DNA of 64,000 nt. It comes from Corallium rubrum (taxonomy: Eukaryota > Cnidaria > Anthozoa > Scleralcyonacea > Coralliidae). The DNA is taken from the NCBI GenBank assembly GCA_964035015.1, contig OZ035997.1, forward strand, positions 16,103,467-16,167,466, given 5' to 3'. A program made the translations under genes and the position numbers. This document shows positions 37,601 to 49,600 of this stretch, in pieces (the stretch's first letter is position 1; each line of letters begins with the position of its first letter). The notes under the pieces are model-generated. The model was not told the DNA's origin. It saw nothing but the letters and a program-made list of their open reading frames with translations, and searched no databases.

Positions 37601-40600
37601 ATTGTGCAGTACATGTTTTACACCTTAGTAATAATTTAACAAAGTAGCTAAATTAATGTTGAGTATTACTGCACAATAATTATATTTTCACTTAAGTTTT
37701 GGAAAGTAACATACAATATGTTGTTTTACATTTTAATAGACTGAAACAAACCTTTAACACTTCGCTGTAATTTCCGGATCTGTATAGGTTTCAGAATACC
37801 AGCAAGATCTGCTTCTTCTAACAATGTTAGATCGTCAAGGTCTGATACCCCAATATCAATTAACTTTTCCAATGTGTTTTTTAACACATTATCTCTTAAA
37901 TTAGGAAATAAATTTTGAAGAAAATCTTCAACTTTTTCCATTGCTTTCCAATAGGTTTTCCTGGAAAAATATGAACATGAGACATAATCTAATATATCAA
38001 ACAAAGATCCCCATTTTAGCTATGTATTTAAATATTTAGAGATTTCTTAATTGTCATTATACTTTTATTATACATCCACACTTGCATATTTAAGCACAAT
38101 TATCTCTTTATTATTTCTGGTGTAGGAGGGTAAAGGACTGTAAGACTTTAAAGCAGTAAAATCAAAGCACTCATAGATTGGTTGAGCAACATTCAATAAC
38201 TGGTAAAAACCCATTTCCGGCTTAAATTCTGCTTCTACTTTTTTCATTAGAAAGCAGACCTGACAAGTTTGTGTATGCTGAAAAAGCATCACAATTTTTC
38301 CGAAAATAATCCCAGCTTGGGTGGATTCAATTGCAACATAATCATCTTTTTTATACTTGCTACCACGAACAATACCGCTAAGGGATGTAACCACATATTC
38401 TGGTGACTGAGAAATATTGTGGTTCTCAAATGCATCCTTAACACAATCACTATACAGCTCTACATTAAATGGAATTGAATCTTGGAAATACACACTACTT
38501 TCAAAAAGTGACCCATTGCTGTAATATGCTTGCAAAAGTTGGTGATGTTCAACAAAAGTGTGACAAATGTTAATGAAATTCTGGCTATAACGAGCACATT
38601 TCTTAAAGTATGAATGCTTACTTTCAAAGCGAAGTGTCCATACTCTCATCAAGGGTCCAAATTGCAATATATGCCTTGGATAATGAGCAAGATAATGATG
38701 TTTGGGTCTTAAAGGTGTTTCAGGAAATAGACTTGCACGAAGATCTAAATATTCTTCTATTTTGACTCTTAAATAGGCAACCTGGCCCATTGTTATCTTG
38801 GGAGCACATACAAGTTCAACAATTTCTCTTAGCAAAAGTATTGCTCCCCACACTTCATCACTAGTATCTTGTATTTTTGAACAAATTAAAAGTGGGAGAA
38901 GCCGAAGGAGACACCAGTTTTGAACTGCATGCCCACCTAATCTCTTCCCTTTGTCATTTAAAATGTTTGGTTTATCATTAGCATCACTTCCTTTGTACTT
39001 AAACTTGATTATTTCTTGGTTGAAACAAGAATACGTAAACCACTTTTTTACCTTAACAAAATGGTTAAGAAACAATACCAAATCATATTGCACTACACCT
39101 TCAAAAAGATCATGGCCAAGGCAAGGGGGTAAACCAGGATTGCACACATGATAATAGCGTAGCTCGTTAAAAATAGAGTTGAATTTTACACCTTGATAAT
39201 GGGTTAATTCTGTATTGTTTTCAGCAATCTCACATGCATCATTGTAACTCCTAGGTGTTCGTTCAGGATAAATATCCAATACTGAGCCAGATTTAATTTC
39301 ATCAGATGTTACTACACAAAATCGACACACATGTGAACAGCTACTAAAATTCTCTGTAAAACCACCTATACAATGGCTGCCCAAGTTATCACCCATAAAC
39401 ATTGCTACAGTTCCTTGAACATGCTCATCGCCGACACATACACCTGTTTCTTCAATCTCTTTGAGATCATTGACAAGTTCTCGGAATACAATATGCTGAC
39501 CAAAGTATTCAAAATCAACTTCTCTTACAAGCAGAACAAGCTGCATTGGATCAACCTTCGAGCGATTTTCAGGGTGAATATTACCTAAGGTGACATAAAC
39601 TGCTAAAACCTTGTGCTTTTTTTTTGCTGACCCTAATGGATTGACAACCTCAAAAGAATCTTGGTAGAGCAAAAGTTTTAAAGCATTGGGTACTGTTTGA
39701 AATAACAAATTACTTTTTATCACACTGCCATCACTAATGTCCTGTAGAATTCCTTCTTGAGAAGCGTAAGGGTTATGAAACTGCTCTTTCACACTGGCAT
39801 CTTTTAAAAAAGCTTCAATTGTCTTAGTTATAGGGACATATTGACAACATCTTTTAACATTTTCCTTATCAAAACCCAGACATATCGCAACTGGTGCCAC
39901 ATACCTGAAGTTGTCACGGTAGTATTGTTTTCGCCTATAATCTGTACTTAATGGACCTCTTTGATTATGTATGTCATTAAACATGTCATTACTTAAAATT
40001 TCTTCAGTTATTTCAGTGATTACACTTTCAGAAACAGAGTTTTCCTTCAATTTTCTGCTGACACACTTTTTTAAATAATTTTGAGAGACACATTATGCAT
40101 TGTCTGCATCTCTTCAATCACCATTTGTATCGTACTGGCAGGCATATGGTATTTTGAATTAAGTTTTAAATAAAATAAGGCTAAATTTTTGAGAAACAAC
40201 TCTCTGTCAGTTTCAACATTATCACTATCATCATTTATATCCATATCCCAACCATCAAAATTCAAATCATCCAAATTATTGCCAGATGACATGTCTGTTC
40301 CTTGAGCATTATTATCGAAGTAATTACGATCACCACCTACTACCAAATCTGGTAAAACATTTCTAGTAGTGGTTTCCTTATGGCGCCTACTTAAATGAGA
40401 AGAAAACGAGGACTTGACACGGTATTTTAAACCACATCCTTGAAAAGGGCATGTAATTTCATTGCCTTGCGTTATGTGACTCTTTAAATGTTGAAGTAAA
40501 TCGTCTACGTTTTGAATAAGTTTGGCACAAAAATCAAATGGGCATTGCATGCTAACAACAGTCTCGCCTAGATTTACTAAAGTCTTTTGCCTGTTCGAGT

Positions 40601-43600
40601 GATTTATATGGTCCCGTGTCACATGAGATTTGAAGGCAGTGTAAGTACGAAAAAACCTCTTACAATCCTGGAAAGCACAGGGAAATTTAACATTTGCTTC
40701 GTTTGAATGCATCGCATAATGTCGAACATATGTTCGTAAAGACCCAGTTCTGTGTATACAGGATTTACATGAATACATAATAGAAAGTATTTACCTTATA
40801 AAACTAACATACAAAAGATAATTAACATAATATGTACCTAAACTTATGAATCCTATTGCCACAAATAAACAATATGCCACTGATGCCACTTTTCCAAAGA
40901 CAAAGACTCCAAAGACAGACTCCAACCAAAGATAAAGGTTCCTCGTGGTCGTGGTCAAATGAAAATGGCGGTTGAAATTGAGTCCCATGAAACATTGCGG
41001 CCGCATGAAAGCTATCCCACCATGCCTCGAAGTCAGACTGAGGAACAAACTTCAAATCGGCAAATGCTTCGAAATCAGTCCATAGACATAGTATATTATC
41101 ATCATTTAGACATCATTATCGAATTTGCTGATTAAATTTTGTAACATTTAAGTAAAAACCTGTTTTAAGACATCTGGTGACCAAAATTAATTACGAACTA
41201 CCACGATATAGTCAATAGTGTCCAGTGTCCAGTAATACAGTATCATTTATTATAGTCTATACAGTTAACGTTACTGCTAATATTCACACAAAAACAAAAC
41301 CTGTTCCTGATAGAAGGTAATAATTACGGGAACCACTGAGTATTTTTATTAAATACAAAGCAACGGTAAATCCGAATATTGTACGTTTCGACTAAGTTTT
41401 AATTTAGTGGTCTTCCTGCGTTTCGACCAAGCATTTAATTAATAGTAATAAATGTATGTTTACAATATTCGGAGTTGCAATTTGTGTTTACAAGGTAACA
41501 CTAACAGAGTTTCAATTAACAGTAGTTTACTGTAAAATTGATTTACAATAAACTTACTGTTAAAAATTACTGTACACTCTGCTGTAAAAAAACATATTTT
41601 ACTGTAAAACAACTTTACAGTATCGTTACTGTTAAATTTTACAGTACTTTTTTCTGTAAAAAAACAGAAATTTTTAACAGTGTAACCGATAGCTCTCCGA
41701 TTAATTCCCGAAGTTCCAAATGTTTGACAAACGGTGTCTTTCATGTGTGGGGTCTCTGGAGTATACACCTCCTATTTTAAGTCTTTAGGCATTATGAGAA
41801 TATTTCGTTTGTATTCTTTCAATGACTTGGTGGCTCTTAAAAGCTTGTAATTTTTAAAATGTGATTTGTTTAAAGAAACATGTTTTTATAATAAGACTAA
41901 ATAACGAAATAAAGTTTCAAAAATATATAATTTCATATTTACCATCACACAAAGCTCCTAATATTTACAAACAACGCAAAAGTTAAAATCCATAAGTATC
42001 GGAATTATTTACAATCACTCGCTATCTATTACGGTTGTATATCCAATATATGTTAAATATCTCACAGTGTACATAAAAATCCATTACCTGTCAGTAGGAC
42101 AAAGTGAATAAATCAAAATTGATTACTAATACTTAGATTGAGGAGATGTCTTTGGGAGTCCAAAACCGTTGTGTGAACACGGAACGGTTTGCCGTACTCG
42201 TAAGTCAAACGAGAAGTCGCGCGAGTATGAGGAATCGAATCGAGAAACTGTAAGAACGTAAGATACAGACGAAATATTATTTGTCTATGGAATGGTTGAG
42301 TGCAATGTTGCCAATATTTGTCTAAGTCCATGTACACTAATGATGTTAATGGCTCATTAGCAATTTAAACAAAAGAACGAGTCTGGGCGAGTCTGAGCGA
42401 CGTCAGAGCTTAGACAAAGAAATCCTAATTAATATGCTTATTCACGGCGTCGGTTTTCTCGGCGTATCATTTGCTTACTATTTGCTGTTGGAGTAAGACC
42501 GCAGAGATGGAGGGTTTATATGAAAAATTGTTTTCAATGTTCGAAGCTATTTACAATGAAACTTTGTGGGAAGAATATTCGAAGCTTTGTCGTGAAAAGT
42601 GCAATGGTTGTAGGACCAACCATCCTAGTCAGAAACAACATAGTTGCCTAACAGATGATGAGCAACGGAGATGGTGCTACGAAGAGACCAGGACAAACGT
42701 CGACGAACGAATCTGGATAGAGTTCAACGAAGCGGGAGAGGCGTTGAAATTACGAAATCAAAGAGACTCTCAAAAAACTTCAGAGACAATTGTCGAGCCG
42801 AAGGAAATTGACGACTCGCCAAATATTCTTTCTATATCTGTTCTGTTTAGCTGTCCATTAAAGTATCTGTACGAAGTGAAAGACACTGGTGTAAAATTTA
42901 CGAGTATGATAAAGAATCCTCGGGAGGCTTACGAGGAGTACCTTCTTGAAAAGTCTAGAAACTTAACGACGAAAAGCAATCTGAACTAATGCTATATGTG
43001 TTGTGAGAACATTATCGAGTTAATCCAAAGTTAAATTATGTTTTAAATTTAAAAAAAAATTTACTTGGACTATATAGTGTGTAAGAAAGATGTGTAATTT
43101 TATACGTGTGTAATTTTATCTGAAGAAAAATTCATAAAGACATACGAGCAATATTATAATAGTTCTTTGTAGTTTATTTTCATATTTATAACAAATTACA
43201 GTGTGCATATTGACAGCTAATTATTTACATAAACTGTCCTGCGTTTACGATTTCTTCTAGCGCACCCACTTCTTAGAGATATCGTTTGTTTCTCTGTTGT
43301 CAAAGCACTGCTCGCTCTTTATAGGGAATTTTGATATTTTCCGTTTTTTGCGTTGTTTATTATTTACGGACTCCCCATGCTGTTCTCTTAGATAATTATT
43401 GAAGTTTGTTGCCATTTCCTCTTGTCTCGTTATAATGCTTTTCAAAGTTTTCTCCATATTTAGTTCTGTGCTGTCTGCGATAGTTTCTTTACTCTGTAAA
43501 GGAACACATATTCCAATTTTACTCCATTTTAGCCATTTAGCGCGTTCTTTGATATCCATGTGATGTACTTGATCAAGATGATTTGCTAGCCTTGTAAGAT

Positions 43601-46600
43601 TAGTGCTTCCGCAACCGAAGACAGGACAGTTTCTACGTGTGCGACCCATGTTTAGTTGTTTACTCGAGCAATGACAGAAAGCATTTGACATTTTTTGGCA
43701 TGTTAGGTGCTTTTATTAGGCCCTTTTAGGCCCTACTTGGCCTTTTCTGGCCCGTTTAGGCCTTTTGGCCCGTTCAAAGATACCCCCTCCCCCCATCACC
43801 CTCGGGGCACCCCCAAAGATACTACCAATACCCCTGGGGTGCCCCCAAAGATATCCCCATCACCCCTGTTCCAAAGGAATATCAGAAAGACATATACATT
43901 ATTTGTAAATACTTTATTGAACTTCAGCATAGTACAGAAGATAATGTTTCAACGATTCAACAGTAACTTTAATTCTTATATTTGGTTTCATTCCAGTACT
44001 ATGGCGTTTAGATTGATTGTAGCAGTACACTAGTTTTTTTTGTAATACTGGTTTCTTTCGTTTGATGAAATCTAAACATATATTCAAAATACACCGTCCT
44101 ATATAGCCTTTAATAAACCATTATCAGTATGTCTCAATGTCGCTTTTCTCAGGTATTGAGCACTTATTTTTATACCCTGGGTTGATATACATAATGTGTA
44201 TCAGTCGGAAATATTCCGGATCTTACTCGGATTTCATCGGGACATGTCGGCGTGAGATCGACAAACAGGTAAGAATACGGCTCTTTGGTTGCCATCTGGT
44301 AGGCTTGCTGGAAAAACTTTGTGTTGTCTGGATACAACTGTTTAGCAAGATGAGTCACTTGACTTGCATCACGAACATTTTTTGTTAGGACAAAATAACT
44401 AGCGTTGAGAGAGATGGTGCGATGGTCTTTGCTTTGATGAAATAAGTTTTGCACAATATAAATCACGCTGAGATTACCATGGTGCGATTTCTTCGTGAAC
44501 AGTTTGGCAATAATCGTATCTTTTTCTCCCATCATATCATCAATGATAAATAGATTTCTTATTTGGGGATTAATACTATCCAATATAGATTCGGATAAAC
44601 CTTGCACAAACTGAATCCCAGGAATAAGAAGTTCCATTTTAGCAAACGTGTCTTGGTACTCAGAATAAAAATAAATTATATTTTCTGGGACAGGGTCGAT
44701 CATGATTTTGGCGTTGGCTAACAATTCCTTGACAAATGTTGTCTTCCCAGTCTTGGTCCCCCCTGAGACCAAGAGCCCAAACGGATGTGTTAATTGTATG
44801 GAGTATGTCTTTTTGTTGTCTTGGTAATTCGATGCGGTTCCATCAAATGGCGAATGCTGAAATGTAGAATCAGTAGACATCGTTTGTATTGGCCGATCTC
44901 CCCCATGCAGGACCTTTATGTGGCGTTGTAAATTAAATTGTCTTGAAAAGCTCTTTCCGCAAATATTACAAGCGCTAGGCATGTTCACACAACAACTCTC
45001 AAATTACTTGTGAAAATGTCCAGGAGAAAAGTACGATTATATCCTTGAGTTTCTTCTCTAATGCATGTGGGATATCAAAACGAACCAATGCACAGCTGAA
45101 CGTCACTTGGACGTTACTTAGACGCCGCCTCTAAAGGATTAACCCATGAGTAAATGAGTAACTCACGAGTTACTCATGATTAAATGAGTAACTCACGAGT
45201 TACTCATGAGTAAATGAGTAACTCACGAGTTACTCATGAGTAAATGAGTAACTCACGAGTTACTCATGAGTAAATGAGTAACTCACGAGTTACTCATGAG
45301 TAAATGAGTAACTCACGAGTTACTCATGAGTAAATGAGTAACTCACGAGTTACTCATGAGTAAATGAGTAACTCACGAGTTACTCATGATTAAATGAGTA
45401 ACTCACGAGTTACTCATGATTAAATGAGTAACTCACGAGTTACTCATGAGTAAATGAGTAACTCATGAGTTACTCATTTACTCATTTACTCATGAGTTGC
45501 TCATTTACTCATGAGTAACTCACGAGTTGCTCATTTACTCATGAGTAACTCATGAGTTACTCATTTACTCATGAGTAACTCGTGAGTTACTCATTTACTC
45601 ATGAGTAACTCGTGAGTTACTCATTTACTCATGAGTAACTCGTGAGTTACTCATTTACTCATGAGTAACTCGTGAGTTACTCATTTAATCATGAGTAACT
45701 CGTGAGTTACTCATTTACTCATGGGTTAATCCTTTAGAGGCGGCGTCTAAGTAACGTCCAAGTGACGTTCAGCTGTGCATTGGTTCGTTTTGATATCCCA
45801 CATGCATTAGAGAAGAAACTCAAGGATATAATCGTACTTTTCTCCTGGACATTTTCACAAGTAATTTGAGAGTTGTTGTGTGAACATGCCTAGCGCTTGT
45901 AATATTTGCGGAAAGAGCTTTTCAAGACAATTTAATTTACAACGCCACATAAAGGTCCTGCATGGGGGAGATCGGCCAATACAAACGATGTCTACTGATT
46001 CTACATTTCAGCATTCGCCATTTGATGGAACCGCATCGAATTACCAAGACAACAAAAAGACATACTCCATACAATTAACACATCCGTTTGGGCTCTTGGT
46101 CTCAGGGGGACCAAGACTGGGAAGACAACATTTGTCAAGGAATTGTTAGCCAACGCCAAAATCATGATCGACCCTGTCCCAGAAAATATAATTTATTTTT
46201 ATTCTGAGTACCAAGACACGTTTGCTAAAATGGAACTTCTTATTCCTGGGATTCAGTTTGTGCAAGGTTTATCCGAATCTATATTGGATAGTATTAATCC
46301 CCAAATAAGAAATCTATTTATCATTGATGATATGATGGGAGAAAAAGATACGATTATTGCCAAACTGTTCACGAAGAAATCGCACCATGGTAATCTCAGC
46401 GTGATTTATATTGTGCAAAACTTATTTCATCAAAGCAAAGACCATCGCACCATCTCTCTCAACGCTAGTTATTTTGTCCTAACAAAAAATGTTCGTGATG
46501 CAAGTCAAGTGACTCATCTTGCTAAACAGTTGTATCCAGACAACATAAAGTTTTTCCAGCACGCCTACCAGATGGCAACCAAAGAGCCGTATTCTTACCT

Positions 46601-49600
46601 GTTTGTCGATCGACATGTCCCGATGAAATCCGAGTAAGATCCGGAATATTTCCGACTGATACACATTATGTATATCAACCCAGGGTATAAAAATAAGTGC
46701 TCAATACCTGAGAAAAGCGACATTGAGACATACTGATAATGGTTTATTAAAGGCTATATAGGACGGTGTATTTTGAATATATGTTTAGATTTCATCAAAC
46801 GAAAGAAACCAGTATTACAAAAAAACTAGTGTACTGCTACAATCAATCTAAACGCCATAGTACTGGAATGAAACCAAATATAAGAATTAAAGTTACTGTT
46901 GAATCGTTGAAACATTATCTTCTGTACTATGCTGAAGTTCAATAAAGTATTTACAAATAATGTATATGTCTTTCTGATATTCCTTTGGTACAGGGGTGAT
47001 GGGGATATCTTTGGGGGCACCCCAGGGGTATTGGTAGTATCTTTGGGGGTGCCCCGAGGGTGATGGGGGGAGGGGGTATCTTTGAACGGGCCAAAAGGCC
47101 TAAACGGGCCAGAAAAGGCCAAGTAGGGCCTAAAAGGGCCTAATAAAAGCACCTAACATGCCAAAAAATGTCAAATGCTTTCTGTCATTGCTCGAGTAAA
47201 CAACTAAACATGGGTCGCACACATAGAAACTGTCCTGTCTTCGGTTGCGGAAGCACTAATCTTACAAGGCTAGCAAATCATCTTGATCAAGTACATCACA
47301 TGGATATCAAAGAACGCGCTAAATGGCTAAAATGGAGTAAAATTGGAATATGTGTTCCTTTACAGAGTAAAGAAACTATCGCAGACAGCACAGAACTAAA
47401 TATGGAGAAAACTTTGAAAAGCATTATAACGAGACAAGAGGAAATGGCAACAAACTTCAATAATTATCTAAGAGAACAGCATGGGGAGTCCGTAAATAAT
47501 AAACAACGCAAAAAACGGAAAATATCAAAATTCCCTATAAAGAGCGAGCAGTGCTTTGACAACAGAGAAACAAACGATATCTCTAAGAAGTGGGTGCGCT
47601 AGAAGAAATCGTAAACGCAGGACAGTTTATGTAAATAATTAGCTGTCAATATGCACACTGTAATTTGTTATAAATATGAAAATAAACTACAAAGAACTAT
47701 TATAATATTGCTCGTATGTCTTTATGAATTTTTCTTCAGATAAAATTACACACGTATAAAATTACACATCTTTCTTACACACTATATAGTCCAAGTAATT
47801 TTTTTTTTTTAAACTTAAAACATAATTTAACTTTGGATTAACTCGATAATGTTCTCACAACACATATAGCATTAGTTCAGATTGCTTTTCGTCGTTAAGT
47901 TTCTAGACTTTTCAAGAAGGTACTCCTCGTAAGCCTCCCGAGGATTCTTTATCATACTCGTAAATTTTACACCAGTGTCTTTCACTTCGTACAGATACTT
48001 TAATGGACAGCTAAACAGAACAGATATAGAAAGAATATTTGGCGAGTCGTCAATTTCCTTCGGCTCGACAATTGTCTCTGAAGTTTTTTGAGAGTCTCTT
48101 TGATTTCGTAATTTCAACGCCTCTCCCGCTTCGTTGAACTCTATCCAGATTCGTTCGTCGACGTTTGTCCTGGTCTCTTCGTAGCACCATCTCCGTTGCT
48201 CATCATCTGTTAGGCAACTATGTTGTTTCTGACTAGGATGGTTGGTCCTACAACCATTGCACTTTTCACGACAAAGCTTCGAATATTCTTCCCACAAAGT
48301 TTCATTGTAAATAGCTTCGAACATTGAAAACAATTTTTCATATAAACCCTCCATCTCTGCGGTCTTACTCCAACAGCAAATAGTAAGCAAATGATACGCC
48401 GAGAAAACCGACGCCGTGAATAAGCATATTAATTAGGATTTCTTTGTCTAAGCTCTGACGTCGCTCAGACTCGCCCAGACTCGTTCTTTTGTTTAAATTG
48501 CTAATGAGCCATTAACATCATTAGTGTACATGGACTTAGACAAATATTGGCAACATTGCACTCAACCATTCCATAGACAAATAATAATATTTCGTCTGTA
48601 TCTTACGTTCTTACAGTTTCTCGATTCGATTCCTCATACTCGCGCGACTTCTCGTTTGACTTACGAGTACGGCAAACCGTTCCGTGTTCACACAACGGTT
48701 TTGGACTCCCAAAGACATCTCCTCAATCTAAGTATTAGTAATCAATTTTGATTTATTCACTTTGTCCTACTGACAGGTAATGGATTTTTATGTACACTGT
48801 GAGATATTTAACATATATTGGATATACAACCGTAATAGATAGCGAGTGATTGTAAATAATTCCGATACTTATGGATTTTAACTTTTGCGTTGTTTGTAAA
48901 TATTAGGAGCTTTGTGTGATGGTAAATATGAAATTATATATTTTTGAAACTTTATTTCGTTATTTAGTCTTATTATAAAAACATGTTTCTTTAAACAAAT
49001 CACATTTTAAAAATTACAAGCTTTTAAGAGCCACCAAGTCATTGAAAGAATACAAACGAAATATTCTCATAATGCCTAAAGACTTAAAATAGGAGGTGTA
49101 TACTCCAGAGACCCCACACATGAAAGACACCGTTTGTCAAACATTTGGAACTTCGGGAATTAATCGGAGAGCTATCGGTTATGACGTATTACACGGGGGT
49201 CTGAGTAATAGTAGAGGGTCCCAAAGGAGCCTGAGACGAATGAAGGACGCTATGGTAACACTGCTAATGACATCGCCTAGACTTGCCTAAGCGCTTAATC
49301 CTCTTAATGACCCCTAATGAGTTTTTTCTTTTGTCTCCTGCACGTGGCACTGAGGATAAATATGCAAATATCACACTTAGTAACAGAAAGCGTAGCAACG
49401 CTTTCAAAGTAATAAACTGCTTTGCCTTTATATATCGACACTTAAAATCGTTCTTTTCACGATTTCTCGAAGTGATTCTTCATTCTATCTTCCTACGAAT
49501 AAACGAAGGTTTGCTTTGAAATCTACAATTATTAGCCATAATAAGACAAAACACAACATTTATACAAGAAAATCATTTATTAGTTTCTCTCCAATAAGAA

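Larger units (their letters stand above)
31347..41682. mobile_element. CACTA-like (EnSpm/CMC) DNA transposon inserted in the left Polinton arm
   Basis: Terminal inverted repeats start CACTGTTAAAAAAATTTCTG and end with the complement. Both subterminal regions (31,347-31,560 and 41,505-41,682) are packed with TTTACAGTA/TACTGTAAA words, typical of CACTA transposase-binding sites. The target duplication is TA (31345-31346 and 41683-41684). The uninterrupted right Polinton arm shows the empty site near 49,180 (GACGTATTA on one side and ATAACCGATAG when complemented), which fixes both boundaries to the base. It encodes a transposase with zinc fingers and a spliced SAMD3-like accessory protein, both on the minus strand, and carries several MITEs. 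Confidence 0.92.

Noticed and set aside
43707-44033. 108-aa ORF between the zinc-finger and ATPase genes (and its mirror at 46826-47152)
   Set aside because: Its start is made of GGCCC/CCTTT repeats and the rest has no motif; it overlaps leader and trailer DNA of genes on the other strand.
45145-45735. CRISPR-like array
   Set aside because: The 30-bp units follow each other without unique spacers, are self-complementary, and switch orientation at the centre; the DNA is eukaryotic.
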